Below are positions 36,038 to 47,814 of a stretch of 64,000 nt of DNA, in pieces. The position numbers and the translations under genes are program-made. How positions within the stretch are numbered: position 1 is the stretch's first letter; each line of letters begins with the position of its first letter. The DNA is from Nitrosospira sp. Nsp2 (GTDB lineage: Bacteria > Pseudomonadota > Gammaproteobacteria > Burkholderiales > Nitrosomonadaceae). The stretch is taken from positions 558,001 to 622,000 of the forward strand of contig NZ_QAOU01000001.1 in assembly GCF_003050965.1 (NCBI RefSeq), given 5' to 3'. The notes under the pieces are model-generated. The model was not told the origin of the DNA and did no database searches. It saw only the letters and a list, made by a program, of their open reading frames with translations.

Positions 36038-39000
36038 ATGACAATCCGGAAATTGAGTTTTATCTTTTACTTTGTAACAGGCGTGCTGATCTCGCTGCTT
36101 ACGATCTTTATCGTACTCCGCGTCCTTGAGATTCGGAACCTGGATGATGCGCTGAATATTCGTTACGCTTCTTTTCTTGCTGCAGGTGAGTTGCGCCAGT
36201 CCTCCGATGATTTGACGCGCATGGCGCGCACCTATGTGGCGACCGGCGATCCGAAGTTCGAGCAGTTCTACTGGGACGTCCTGGCAATCCGCAACGGCCA
36301 GAAGCCGCGTCCACTGCGCTACGAGCGCGGTTACTGGGATCTGGTTCTGGGGGATCGGGACTTTGAATCCCAGCCAAGCGAAGGCCTGCCGCTAAGAGCG
36401 CAGTTGGAACAGTTCGGATTTACCGCGGCGGAGCTTACAAAATTTGACGAGGCCGAAACCAAATCAAACCAGTTGGTGGAGCTGGAGCGCAAGGCGTTCA
36501 ATGCGATGAAAGGGTTGACGGAGAGTCCTGCCGATTCCGGTTACATCCAGGCCGAGGCCGACCCTGATTTGGCGCGCCGCCTCTTGCACGACGAGCGCTA
36601 CCACATTGCTAAGGCCGGCATCCTGCGCTCGGTAAACGAATTCTACGAGTTGATGGACCGGCGCTTGCTGGAGGCAGTAGTCGTTGCCGAGCGCCGGGCG
36701 GGCCTCTATATTTCAGGCGTTTTCATCACGCTCATTTGCCTCATTGTCTGGTTGGGGCTTTCTTACCGGATCGTGCGCCGAAAGGTGGAGAATCTGGTGC
36801 AGCTTGAAGAAGAAACCCGGCATATCGGGGAGGCGGACTACGACTCGGCGTTGGAGATTGACTCAAATGATGAGATAGGACATCTGTCCCACGCCTTTAT
36901 TGCGGCCCAAACTGAGCGGGACCGCTATTTTAACCAGTCGCTCAACTTTCTGGGTATTTCCGACTTCGAGGGTCGCTTCAAGCGACTAAACCCCGCCTGT
37001 GCCAGGGTTTCCGGCTATTCGCTGGAGGAACTGCTATCCAAGCCATTCATGGATTTCATTTTTCCCAGTTCACGCCCGATGTTCTCGGCAGCGATGGACA
37101 GTGTAATCACGGGCACACCCGTTTCGTTCGAATGCCAAATGTGCTGCAAGGATGGTTCTTCCCGCTGGGTGTTGTGGAATATGGCCGCTACCCGAGACGT
37201 GCGCGAATTGTACTTTTCAGGCCAGGACATTACGGCGAGAAAGAACATCGAGACCGAGCTGCTAAACGCCCGCCAAGCAGCTGAGGCGGCCAACCGGGCG
37301 AAAAGCGAATTTCTGGCAAACATGAGTCACGAGATCCGCACTCCCATGAACGGGGTGCTTGGCACGGTTGGCCTGCTCTTGAATACGCCATTAACCGCGG
37401 CACAGCGCGAGTTGGCCAGCCTGGCGCGAGCAAGCGGCGAGACTTTGCTCACCATTATCAATGACATTCTGGATTTCTCCAAAATCGAGGCAGGCAAGCT
37501 CACCATTTCACCCATCCATTTTGACTTGCTTCAGACTGTTGAAGAAGTGGGGAGCATGATCGCCATGCAGCCGACCAGAAAAAAAGACGTCAACGTTATC
37601 GTGCGCTACCCGCCGGATGTCCCGCGATACGTATTCGGAGACAAAGGACGCATCCGCCAGATACTGACGAACCTGACCAATAATGCCATCAAGTTCACGG
37701 AAAAGGGGCACGTGCTCATCGATGTCGAGACCGACGAATTAAGCGACGACGAGGTCTCGCTTCGTATTAGCGTCGAAGATAGCGGACTGGGAATCGCTGC
37801 TGGCAAACTGGAGACCCTTTTCGACAAATTTACACAGGCGGATTCTTCCACCACGCGCCGTTACGGCGGTACCGGCCTCGGTCTGGCTATCAGCAAGCAA
37901 CTGGTAAAATTGATGGGTGGCACCATTGCCGCGAAGAGCCGCGTCGGCATTGGATCCACGTTCTGGTTTACCCTGCGCCTGCCGTTACAGAAGGAGCCAC
38001 CGGTCCCCGCTGCCCCGCGCGTCGACCTGGCACGTGTTCGCGTGCTGATCGTGGATGATAACTCGGCCAACCGCCTCGTATTGCAAGAGCAGCTTCGCGG
38101 CTGGAAAATGCGCATCGGCAGCTGCGCAACAGCCGGGGAAGCGCTCAGGGCGTTGCGCGACGCTTCCGCTGCGGACAACCCGTACCAGATTGCCATCCTC
38201 GATTTCCAGATGCCGGAGATGGATGGAGAAATGTTGGGCCGGGCCATTAAAGCGGACCCGCGTCTGCGCGACATCCAGTTGGTGATGCTCAGTTCGCTGG
38301 GACAGGAAGGGGACGTCAGGGAGCGGCTCAAGAAAATCGGCTTTGCGGCTTATCTGGTCAAACCCGCGCGCCAATCCGAGTTAATGTCGACCCTCGTGGA
38401 TATTTGGGATGCGCACTGTCGCAAGCAGCCGTTGGATCTGATCAGTGACGCGTCATCTTTGGCTGCCGTTCCCGAGGTCCTGACGGCCCATAGTCCGGAT
38501 TATTCGTTTGCCGGCGCCCGTGTGCTGCTTGCGGAGGACAACGCCGTAAACCAGATCGTATGTGCGACGATGCTGCGGAATCTGGGCTGTGAGGTGGATG
38601 TTGCTGCCAATGGCCGGGAAGCAACGGATCTGGTGAGGCGCTTCCGCTACGATGTTGTCTTCATGGATTGCGAAATGCCCCAGATGGACGGTTATGAGGC
38701 CACTGCCGCGATCCGCCGGCAGCCCGACGGCAAGCATATTCCCATTATAGCCGTTACTGCGCAGGTGATGCAGGGCGATCAGGAACGCTGCCTGAACGCC
38801 GGCATGGACGATTACATCAGCAAGCCGGTCAAACAGGAGGACTTCGCCACTGCATTATATCGTTGGGTGTCAGATAAAACCGCGGAACGGAAGAATGATA
38901 CACAACACCGACCAGAAGTGCATGGAAGCGCAGTCAGCCCTGATGCCACGGAAACTGCCTCATCCTCTGGTGACCCGGCTTCATCGGGCATTTCCGCCGC

Positions 39001-39376
39001 CCTCGATCCCGGAACAATCGCCCGCTTGCGCGCGCTGGCGGAAGCATCCGAACCCTCTCTGATGGATCAGATATTTACGGCGTTTGTGATCGATAGCGTC
39101 GAACGTATTCGCGCTTTGCGGAAGGCGTCAGGCGAGCGCGATTCCGAGTTGATGCGCAAGGCCGCGCACGCGCTCAGAGGCGCGAGCGCGAACGTGGGAG
39201 CATTGCACATGGCCGCTATCACCCAACAGCTGGAGTGCTCCGGAGATGACGCAGACATGAGTTGGACCGCAGCACTGATCGACCAACTTGAAGGCGAATT
39301 TGAAAGGGTACTAGGCGGAATTGCCGAGCTTAAAATTCACCCGGGTGGTTCACCCCCCGGGAAAACCCCACCATAA
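36038..39376 (+). CDS. BarA-like hybrid sensor histidine kinase
   Basis: A 1112-residue membrane sensor. Helix 1 is at about 8-30 and helix 2 at about 224-246, with a periplasmic domain of about 190 residues between them. A HAMP-like linker is followed by PAS (about 300-400; SDFEGRFKRLNPACARVSGY) and HisKA with ANMSHEIRTPMNG (H431). HATPase_c carries DSGLGI and RRYGGTGLGLAIS. Receiver 1 (D722) and receiver 2 (D877, FMDCEMPQMDGYEA) are followed by an Hpt domain (KAAHALRGASANVGA, H1044). This allows a full H-D-H-D phosphorelay. The signal is unknown. The stop is 12 bases from a REC-GGDEF gene, its obvious output partner. Confidence 0.92.
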   Translation: MTIRKLSFIFYFVTGVLISLLTIFIVLRVLEIRNLDDALNIRYASFLAAGELRQSSDDLTRMARTYVATGDPKFEQFYWDVLAIRNGQKPRPLRYERGYWDLVLGDRDFESQPSEGLPLRAQLEQFGFTAAELTKFDEAETKSNQLVELERKAFNAMKGLTESPADSGYIQAEADPDLARRLLHDERYHIAKAGILRSVNEFYELMDRRLLEAVVVAERRAGLYISGVFITLICLIVWLGLSYRIVRRKVENLVQLEEETRHIGEADYDSALEIDSNDEIGHLSHAFIAAQTERDRYFNQSLNFLGISDFEGRFKRLNPACARVSGYSLEELLSKPFMDFIFPSSRPMFSAAMDSVITGTPVSFECQMCCKDGSSRWVLWNMAATRDVRELYFSGQDITARKNIETELLNARQAAEAANRAKSEFLANMSHEIRTPMNGVLGTVGLLLNTPLTAAQRELASLARASGETLLTIINDILDFSKIEAGKLTISPIHFDLLQTVEEVGSMIAMQPTRKKDVNVIVRYPPDVPRYVFGDKGRIRQILTNLTNNAIKFTEKGHVLIDVETDELSDDEVSLRISVEDSGLGIAAGKLETLFDKFTQADSSTTRRYGGTGLGLAISKQLVKLMGGTIAAKSRVGIGSTFWFTLRLPLQKEPPVPAAPRVDLARVRVLIVDDNSANRLVLQEQLRGWKMRIGSCATAGEALRALRDASAADNPYQIAILDFQMPEMDGEMLGRAIKADPRLRDIQLVMLSSLGQEGDVRERLKKIGFAAYLVKPARQSELMSTLVDIWDAHCRKQPLDLISDASSLAAVPEVLTAHSPDYSFAGARVLLAEDNAVNQIVCATMLRNLGCEVDVAANGREATDLVRRFRYDVVFMDCEMPQMDGYEATAAIRRQPDGKHIPIIAVTAQVMQGDQERCLNAGMDDYISKPVKQEDFATALYRWVSDKTAERKNDTQHRPEVHGSAVSPDATETASSSGDPASSGISAALDPGTIARLRALAEASEPSLMDQIFTAFVIDSVERIRALRKASGERDSELMRKAAHALRGASANVGALHMAAITQQLECSGDDADMSWTAALIDQLEGEFERVLGGIAELKIHPGGSPPGKTPP

Positions 39377-39388
39377 AGATACCCTATT

Positions 39389-40279
39389 ATGAAGATTCTT
39401 ATTGCGGAAGACGATACGACCTCGCGGCTTTTATTCAGCGCCACGCTGAAGAGTTTAGGACATCACGTAACGGCGGTTGAGGATGGCCACGAGGCTTGGG
39501 AAGCGTGGCGGCAGGACGATTATCCTCTACTCATCTCTGACTGGATGATGCCCAACGTGGACGGTCTGGAGCTGTGCAGAATGGTCCGGGCGGAGCCCAG
39601 CCTGCAGTATACTTATGTCATACTCCTCACAGCGATGGACAGCAAGGGCAGTTACCTTGAGGGCATGGATGCGGGCGCCGATGATTTCATTACCAAGCCC
39701 TTTGACGAAGAGCTCCTGGCGGCCCGCCTCCGGGTAGCGGAACGAATACTCGGGCTGCATAAAAAGCTGCATATCGAAGCCACGCATGACCGTTTGACCG
39801 GGGTATGGAACCGGGCGGCAATCGTAGACTATCTGCAGCGGGCGCTGCAACGCGCGGCACGGCAAAATTCCTGCATCGGCGTGATAGTGGGTGACCTCGA
39901 TCACTTCAAGAGCATTAACGATACGCTCGGGCATGCTGCCGGCGACAAGGTATTGCAGGAGGCGGCACGGCGCATGGAGCTTGCACTGCGACCCGATGAC
40001 CGTATCGGACGCTATGGCGGCGAGGAATTCCTCATTGCGGTATCCGGCTGTGACTGGAGCCAGACCTTGATGCTGGCCGAAAGAATCCGCCGTACCATCG
40101 GCACGGCGCCCGTTATGAGCGAAACTGGAGAAATTCCAATCACGGTGAGCTTGGGCGTGGCGATGAGCGGCGGCGCGGGTGGAGACGCCGGACGTCTCAT
40201 TGCTGCTGCTGACGAGGCGCTTTATCGGGCAAAAAAAGCGGGTCGTAACCGGGTCGAATATGCCGGCAGGACGTCATGA
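39389..40279 (+). CDS. Response regulator with diguanylate cyclase (REC-GGDEF)
   Basis: A 296-residue protein. The receiver domain has the acidic pocket EDD, phospho-acceptor D51 (ISDWMMPNVDG) and conserved Lys in TKPFD. The GGDEF domain starts near 130, and the active site is GGEEF at 210-214. RPDD at 201-204 is an allosteric I-site at the correct five-residue distance. It should make cyclic di-GMP when phosphorylated, with product feedback. Its gene is 12 bases after the hybrid kinase, whose Hpt domain probably phosphorylates it. Confidence 0.93.
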   Translation: MKILIAEDDTTSRLLFSATLKSLGHHVTAVEDGHEAWEAWRQDDYPLLISDWMMPNVDGLELCRMVRAEPSLQYTYVILLTAMDSKGSYLEGMDAGADDFITKPFDEELLAARLRVAERILGLHKKLHIEATHDRLTGVWNRAAIVDYLQRALQRAARQNSCIGVIVGDLDHFKSINDTLGHAAGDKVLQEAARRMELALRPDDRIGRYGGEEFLIAVSGCDWSQTLMLAERIRRTIGTAPVMSETGEIPITVSLGVAMSGGAGGDAGRLIAAADEALYRAKKAGRNRVEYAGRTS

Positions 40280-40365
40280 CAACCACTATCCCCTCCAACG
40301 GGTAATCGCCTCGCAAGCGGTTGGCCGGCTGTAATTTGCATCAGCCTATCGTGCCTTGGCACGCC

Positions 40366-41088
40366 TTATAATTGATGTAGCTCCTTCAGCAACTGCCGCG
40401 TGTACAGCGGTTGATCCCCGAGATAATAATTGAGGATGTAGCGCATCAGGGTCTTGCTTTGCTGCCGGGTCAGGGCGTCGGAGTAATCGCCTCGCTCCAT
40501 ATCCAGAAGCGTTTTTCCGAGGATCGCGAGACCGTGCGCAGGGTTTCCGTCATGCAGCGGTCCGCGCTCGATTTCATAAGAGTATTCCCGGTTCGGCTCG
40601 ATGGGTTTGCCGGATGCAACATCGTGATTAAGCGTCAACGCATACCCCAGTTCCTGCAACATGCGTTGTTCGAAGCCGCGCAATATGGGAATATAATCAC
40701 CAAGGGTACTCAGCTCAGCCAGCGCCTTCTGGTAATACTCGAACAGATGCTCGTGAGGATCATTGCGATGCAACAACCGCACCAGCAGTTCATTGAGGTA
40801 AAATCCGCAAATCAGCCCCGTACCGTGCAACGGCCGCTGGCCCCCCTGCCATTCGGCTTTATACAAGGTTCTCAGTTCCGACTTTCCCCCCCAGCTGAGC
40901 AGCAATGGCTGGAATGCACGCAGCACACCCCGAAGCGCGGATTTGGGACGCTTGGCACCTTTCGCCACCAGCGGTACCCGCCCGAAATTCCGCGTGAAAG
41001 TTTCGACGAGGAGACTGGTCTCCAGGTAGGGATAGGTGTGCAACACAAATGCAGGCTGGTCGTTTTGGCGCAGCTTATCAACGCTCAC
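40366..41088 (-). CDS. recO: DNA repair protein RecO
   Basis: A 240-residue protein that loads RecA through the RecF pathway and anneals ssDNA. PAFVLHTYPYLETSLLVETFTRNFG is the OB-fold start (quoted in part: LHTYPYLETSLLVE). LICGFYLNELLVRLLHRNDPH lies in the middle helical domain. The length fits. It follows era by 23 bases on the minus strand. The upstream order is rnc-era-recO; pdxJ, often the next gene, is elsewhere here. Confidence 0.94.
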   Translation of the reverse strand: MSVDKLRQNDQPAFVLHTYPYLETSLLVETFTRNFGRVPLVAKGAKRPKSALRGVLRAFQPLLLSWGGKSELRTLYKAEWQGGQRPLHGTGLICGFYLNELLVRLLHRNDPHEHLFEYYQKALAELSTLGDYIPILRGFEQRMLQELGYALTLNHDVASGKPIEPNREYSYEIERGPLHDGNPAHGLAILGKTLLDMERGDYSDALTRQQSKTLMRYILNYYLGDQPLYTRQLLKELHQL

Positions 41089-41111
41089 GCGCTATTCGTC
41101 CGTGACAACTT

Positions 41112-42026
41112 TTACTCATATCCGAGACTTCTGAGCGTTCGGGCGTCGTCAGCCCAGCCGCTTTTTACCTTTACCCAGACCTGGAGATACACTTTGCCGC
41201 CGAAGCTTTCCTCCATATCCTTACGCGCCGCGGTGGCGATCAGTTTGAGTTTTTCTCCACCCTTGCCAATAACGATCGCTTTTTGATTCGGCTTGTCCAC
41301 GAGGATCGATAAGTGAATTTGGCGCAGTCCGCCTTCCATTTGGAATCGGTCAACGACAACGCTGGTGGAGTAGGGGATTTCGTCGCCCAACAGACGAAAC
41401 AGTTTTTCGCGGACCAGTTCCGCGGCCATGAAACGTTCGTCCCGGTCGGTGACGTCATTTTCGGCGAAAAAGGGCGGATTCAGGGGAAGACGGGACCGGA
41501 TCGTGCTGATCAGCTCCGGAAGTTGTGTTCCCTGTTCCGCGCACACCGGAACCATCTCCGCGAAGGGGAACGCCTTTGCCATTTTGTCCAGAAAGGGCAG
41601 CAGCTGGGATTTATCGGTGACGCGATCAATCTTGTTGATGGCGAGAATCACGGGCCGATTTGCTGGCAGAAGCTTTATTACCAGCTTGTCGCGGTTATCG
41701 AAATGCATCGCCTCAATTACAAACACCACCACGTCGACATCGCGGATACTTTGGGTAACCACGCGATTCATCGCGCTGTTCAGGCGATTCGTGTGTTGTG
41801 ACTGGAAGCCGGGTGTATCGACGAAAATGAGTTGGGACTCCGCATCCGTCAGAATGCCGGTGATGCGATGGCGAGTGGTTTGCGGCTTCTTGGATGTAAT
41901 ACTGATTTTCTGCCCGACCATCCGGTTGAGCAGGGTCGATTTGCCGACATTGGGCTGCCCGACAATGGCAACGTAGCCGCAGCGGTAATCGGAATGACGA
42001 GTATGATCCAGAGGGTCGTCCGTCAT
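41112..42026 (-). CDS. era: Ribosome-assembly GTPase Era
   Basis: A 304-residue GTPase that binds 16S rRNA near its 3' end and is needed for 30S maturation. GQPNVGKS (23-30) is G1, FVDTPGFQ is G3 and AINKIDRV is G4. The C-terminal KH domain has [20 protein letters not shown]. It starts four bases before... the coding end of rnc is 139 bases upstream; recO follows 23 bases downstream. Confidence 0.96.
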   Translation of the reverse strand: MTDDPLDHTRHSDYRCGYVAIVGQPNVGKSTLLNRMVGQKISITSKKPQTTRHRITGILTDAESQLIFVDTPGFQSQHTNRLNSAMNRVVTQSIRDVDVVVFVIEAMHFDNRDKLVIKLLPANRPVILAINKIDRVTDKSQLLPFLDKMAKAFPFAEMVPVCAEQGTQLPELISTIRSRLPLNPPFFAENDVTDRDERFMAAELVREKLFRLLGDEIPYSTSVVVDRFQMEGGLRQIHLSILVDKPNQKAIVIGKGGEKLKLIATAARKDMEESFGGKVYLQVWVKVKSGWADDARTLRSLGYE

Positions 42027-42164
42027 CGCAGCCGGTCATCCATGAAAGCCCCCAACATTATCCCGATGTAAACGGAAGAGGTGCGGCCGTTATTTTCGGG
42101 GCGCCTTTTGGTCATGCCGATTTGGCCAGCACTACGCTCCGCGGAGGACTTGTTCAAGGGTTTT

Positions 42165-42842
42165 TTAATCATCCTGTGGATAAAACTGTTCATAGGCCTG
42201 TTTCGCGGCTTCCTGCTCCGCGCGCCGGCGGGAGGCGCCTTCACCCACCGTGCGCATGCTCGGCTTCGCAATGATGCATTCCACTGTGAAACGCTGCTGG
42301 TGAGCCTCGCCCGAGGTGGCTATAACCGAATATTGGGGCAGCGCCAGCCTGCGGCTCTGGAGATATTCCTGTAAAAGGGTTTTAGGATCTTTTCCCAACG
42401 TGCGCTCGTCCAGGTTTTGCAGCAAGGGGGTAAAGAGGGCCACGACCACTTTCTCGGCTGCTGCAAAACCGCTGTCGAGATAGATGGCGCCAAGCACCGC
42501 CTCCAATGCGTCGGCGAGCGTCGAAGGCCGCCGGTCACCGCCGGTTTTAAGTTCCCCTTCGCCAAATCTGATCAGCTTTCCGAGTTCAAGCATGTGCGCG
42601 ACGTTGGCGAGCGCCTGCTGATTAACCAGATTGGCGCGAACCCGCGAGAGATTGCCTTCTGTAAGATGGGGAAAATGGCGGAATATCAAGCCCGCGACCG
42701 CGCAGTTGAGCACGCTGTCGCCGAGGAACTCCAGCCGCTCGTTGTGAGGAAGACTGTGGCTGCGGTGAGTCAATGCCTGGCGCAGCAACCCGGGATCATC
42801 GAATGTGTACCCGATTCTCCGGCAAAACTCCTCATGGTTCAT
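42165..42842 (-). CDS. rnc: Ribonuclease III
   Basis: A 225-residue dsRNA endonuclease that processes rRNA precursors. [12 protein letters not shown] is the signature (E38, D42), and [13 protein letters not shown] gives the second acidic pair (D111, E114). A dsRNA-binding domain occupies about 155-223 ([13 protein letters not shown], ending [20 protein letters not shown]). It lies between lepB and era. The DUF4845 gene that usually separates lepB and rnc in betaproteobacteria is not present in the 153-base gap. Confidence 0.96.
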   Translation of the reverse strand: MNHEEFCRRIGYTFDDPGLLRQALTHRSHSLPHNERLEFLGDSVLNCAVAGLIFRHFPHLTEGNLSRVRANLVNQQALANVAHMLELGKLIRFGEGELKTGGDRRPSTLADALEAVLGAIYLDSGFAAAEKVVVALFTPLLQNLDERTLGKDPKTLLQEYLQSRRLALPQYSVIATSGEAHQQRFTVECIIAKPSMRTVGEGASRRRAEQEAAKQAYEQFYPQDD

Positions 42843-42995
42843 ATCCTTAAGTTTACCTGCAATTCACCTCTGAACCTATTCTCACCACATCCGGGCTTAT
42901 TCCGGTTTTTCGCCCCTGGCGGGCGACCATGCACGGCGCAGTCGGGCGAGAGACCTATGCTGCCGCTGCATCGAGCGAATTAAGGCTTGCCCTCG

Positions 42996-43805
42996 CTATT
43001 TAATGGACAATCCGATGCGTTTGAGATCGTTGAAATTCCACCAGATCATGAAGGCCTTGCCCACAATGTTGCGTTCGGGAACGAATCCCCAGTAGCGGCT
43101 GTCGCTGCTGCTGTCGCGGTTGTCGCCCATGGTGAAGTAGTTCCCCTCCGGCACTTTGCAGGTGAATCCGCGGTCATCGTAGCTGCAATTCTGGTGGTGC
43201 GGAAATGGATGAACCCCCGCGAGCTGGATATCGGGAGCATCCGGGTTAATAAGGGTGTCGTACTTATGCCCATCAAGCGTTTCCCTGAAGCGGCGGTTGT
43301 AGACGTAATTAAGGCCGGATTCCACGTAAGTATATTCGCCTTGAGGTTCCATCGGCACCGGAACATTATTGATGGTCAACCGCTTGTCGCGGTAGGTAAC
43401 GGTATCGCCGGGCACGCCGATAATACGTTTGATATAGTCCATGGACGGATTCACCGGGTACCGGAACACCATCACTTCCCCTCGTTTCGGCTCGTTGATA
43501 TCCAGGACCTTGACATTCGCCACCGGCAGCCGGATGCCATAAGTGTATTTGTTCACGAGGATGAAATCCCCGACCAGTAACGTGGGTATCATGGATCCCG
43601 AGGGGATCTTGAAAGGCTCCACCAGGAAGGAGCGTAGACAGAAGACGACGAGGATGACGGGGAAAAAGCTTTTCGGATACTCCACCCACCATGGTCCCTG
43701 AGCTTCCGGCGCACGACGACGACTCAGCACGTAGCGGTCCAGCAACGCGATGCCGCCGGTTATCACCAGCAGTATCAGCATGATGAGCGGGAAGTTCATC
43801 GCCAT
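42996..43805 (-). CDS. lepB: Signal peptidase I
   Basis: A 269-residue inner-membrane serine protease that removes signal peptides on the periplasmic face. Two helices lie at about 5-22 and 45-60. The catalytic serine is S71 in PSGSMIPTLLVGDFILV, and the general-base lysine is K126 in DYIKRIIGVPGD. The C-terminal box GDNRDSSSDSRYWGFVP is intact. It follows lepA by 83 bases on the minus strand, as in most gammaproteobacteria and betaproteobacteria. Confidence 0.96.
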   Translation of the reverse strand: MAMNFPLIMLILLVITGGIALLDRYVLSRRRAPEAQGPWWVEYPKSFFPVILVVFCLRSFLVEPFKIPSGSMIPTLLVGDFILVNKYTYGIRLPVANVKVLDINEPKRGEVMVFRYPVNPSMDYIKRIIGVPGDTVTYRDKRLTINNVPVPMEPQGEYTYVESGLNYVYNRRFRETLDGHKYDTLINPDAPDIQLAGVHPFPHHQNCSYDDRGFTCKVPEGNYFTMGDNRDSSSDSRYWGFVPERNIVGKAFMIWWNFNDLKRIGLSIK

Positions 43806-43888
43806 TCCTTATTTTTCGAGTAGAAAGCCGTCCAGCATTAAACAAAACCCAGTCCGGGGCATTACAAGGGTGTGCAGCGGGCTGATGG

Positions 43889-45682
<1,794 letters not shown>

Positions 45683-45730
45683 CGGGGACTGGAGAATGAT
45701 CGAGGAAGGCTATGGGGGCTGACTGGGAAC

Positions 45731-45757
45731 AATTAAAAAGGGCACGTGCCGTGCCCT
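45731..45757 (-). terminator. Rho-independent terminator of the rpoE operon
   Basis: AGGGCACG-TGC-CGTGCCCT stem-loop; on the minus strand it is followed by TTTTTAATT. It lies 76 bases past the DUF836 gene and ahead of lepA, closing the rpoE-rseA-rseB-mucD-DUF836 transcript. Confidence 0.8.
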
Positions 45758-45832
45758 CTTGAATCTCTGGGGCGCAGTCCCGCAGGACCCCGCACAGATT
45801 CGGCAACCTTCTTTATTCGAGAAGTGCGCATT

Positions 45833-46135
45833 CTAGCGAATTTTGGCTAAATAAGCATCTAGCGCATTCCGATCGAGATGATAGTGACAAATCTCCTCCC
45901 CGCCCTTCGCCACCAGCACTGGAACTCGTTCGCCATAACGCAGCCGAAGATCGTCGTCGCTGTCCACGTCCGTCACATCGAGGCGAAACGGGAGCCGCGC
46001 CTGCAATTGCCGCAGCGCGGCAATCATGTTCTCGCAAAGATGGCAGTGTTCCCGGGCATAAACCATCAATTCGATGGGGCTGTCGCCGGGAACAGGGCCT
46101 GGAGCGGGATTTGTTACCGGCTTACTTGTTGTCAC
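45833..46135 (-). CDS. Glutaredoxin-like DUF836 protein
   Basis: A 100-residue thioredoxin-fold protein. MVYAREHCHLCENMIAAL carries the CxxC pair (CHLC), and RYGERVPVLVAKGGEEICHY carries the cis-Pro. The first 20 residues are Pro-rich and disordered. It begins at a GTG inside the last 14 bases of mucD, so it is translated in coupling with it. In many proteobacteria this gene sits between mucD and lepA. The function is not settled. Confidence 0.85.
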   Translation of the reverse strand: MTTSKPVTNPAPGPVPGDSPIELMVYAREHCHLCENMIAALRQLQARLPFRLDVTDVDSDDDLRLRYGERVPVLVAKGGEEICHYHLDRNALDAYLAKIR

Positions 46136-47528
46136 CGTTTACTTTCATGGTAATGAAGGTGGTGGTATCGCCGCGCCGTACCAGGAGCGCGATGTTTCGT
46201 CCTTTCGGAGCCTTGTTAAGCAATTGGTTAAATTCCTCGACAGTTTTTACATCCTGGTTGTTGATGCTGAGAATCACGTCGCCTGGGCGGACGCCGGCGC
46301 GGGCGGCAATGCCCGGCCCCATATCCTCTACCAGCAGGCCGTTGTCCACCTCCAGCTGTTTCTTCTGTTCCGAAGTGAGTTCGCTCAGGCTCAACCCGAT
46401 TCGGTTGGTATCCGGGGCTTTCCCGCGCTTGCCGCCGCGCCCGGCGGCTTTCTCATCAGGCGGAAGCTCGTCCACCGTGACCGCGATGTCTTTGGTGGCG
46501 CCGTTTCGCCATACCTGTACCTGGACCTTCGACCCCGGCTTTGTTGCGCCTACGATACGGGGCAAATCACCTGAGCTGGTTACCGTTTTACCGTCAAATT
46601 TCAGAATGACGTCTCGCGGCTCAATCCCTGCTTTCTCTGCGGGACCGCCTTTCTGCACAGACGCGACCAGTGCTCCGCTTGCCTTGGGTAAGCCAAAGGA
46701 TTCCGCCAGTTCCTTGGTTACTTCCTGAATCAGGACCCCAATTCTGCCGCGGCTTACTTTGCCGCTCGCGATCAACTGGTTGGAAATTTCGGTGGCGACG
46801 TCGATGGGTATGGCGAATGACAAGCCCATGAATCCACCGGTGCGACTATAAATCTGCGAATTGATGCCGACTACTTCCCCCTTCATATTGAATAAAGGAC
46901 CGCCCGAATTGCCGGGATTGATGGCCACATCGGTCTGGATGAAGGGCACGAAGTTTTCCTGCGCCAGAGAGCGACCTTTGGCGCTGACAATACCCGCTGT
47001 AACGCTGTTCTCGAACCCAAAGGGCGCGCCGATAGCCACGACCCACTCGCCAACCTTGAGCTTTTCGGGATCGCCTTGGGTGACCTTGGGCAGACCCGTG
47101 GCATCAATCTTCAGGAGCGCGATATCCGTTCTCCGGTCGGCTCCGATCAGTTTGGCGCGGAATTCGCGCTTGTCCGTCAGTTTCACATTTATTTCGTCGG
47201 CCGTATCCACCAGATGGGTATTGGTCAGAATATAACCGTCCGAACTGATAATGAAGCCCGAACCCAGCGATTTCGACTCGAAATCTTTGGGCATTCCATG
47301 GGGAGGAGCGTAGCGTCGGAAGAACTCGAAGAAGGGATCATCCTCCGGAATATTCGGCATCCCGGGGAAAGTCCGGGTGCCCATGCTGGGAGCCTGGACC
47401 GTGCTGATATTCACCACGGCGGAGCCCTCCCTTTCAACCAGATCGGTAAAATTGGGCAGATCTCCGGGTTGCGCCGAAACGGCAGTAGATAAACCGAACA
47501 ACGCCACAAGAAAAAATTTGAGTATCAT
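46122..47528 (-). CDS. mucD: Periplasmic serine protease MucD (DegQ/Do family)
   Basis: A 468-residue protein with a signal peptide (MILKFFLVALFGLSTAVSAQ). The catalytic triad is H105 (LTNTHLV), D135 (RTDIALLKI) and S208 (PGNSGGPL). PDZ1 covers about 250-340 (GVLIQEV, VILKFDGKTV) and PDZ2 about 370-465 (GVRPGDVILSINNQDV). It degrades misfolded envelope proteins and restrains the sigma-E signal. It is the fourth gene of the rpoE operon, though 286 bases separate it from rseB, so it may have an extra promoter. Confidence 0.94.
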   Translation of the reverse strand: MILKFFLVALFGLSTAVSAQPGDLPNFTDLVEREGSAVVNISTVQAPSMGTRTFPGMPNIPEDDPFFEFFRRYAPPHGMPKDFESKSLGSGFIISSDGYILTNTHLVDTADEINVKLTDKREFRAKLIGADRRTDIALLKIDATGLPKVTQGDPEKLKVGEWVVAIGAPFGFENSVTAGIVSAKGRSLAQENFVPFIQTDVAINPGNSGGPLFNMKGEVVGINSQIYSRTGGFMGLSFAIPIDVATEISNQLIASGKVSRGRIGVLIQEVTKELAESFGLPKASGALVASVQKGGPAEKAGIEPRDVILKFDGKTVTSSGDLPRIVGATKPGSKVQVQVWRNGATKDIAVTVDELPPDEKAAGRGGKRGKAPDTNRIGLSLSELTSEQKKQLEVDNGLLVEDMGPGIAARAGVRPGDVILSINNQDVKTVEEFNQLLNKAPKGRNIALLVRRGDTTTFITMKVNGDNK

Positions 47529-47814
47529 TCTCTACCTTTCATGGGAAATAAAACTGCAAGCCGGGTATTAGGGACTAGAAAAATGTCTATCCCCGCTCAC
47601 TCCGCGCTTTATAGCGCAACTATAGTCTATATGCAGGGTGTATTGCACTGTTCAAGGGTGATACTGATCTGAAACGGGGCCGACTAATCCTCGCATGGAA
47701 CTGAAGTGCCGAGGGTTGTAATGCTCGAGGGTCGAAATATCCAGCGGTTCGTGCACGGGGGCGGGGAAGGTGGCTCAGGCAAGGGGTTTATGCCAATGGG
47801 CTTCGCAGGACTCG

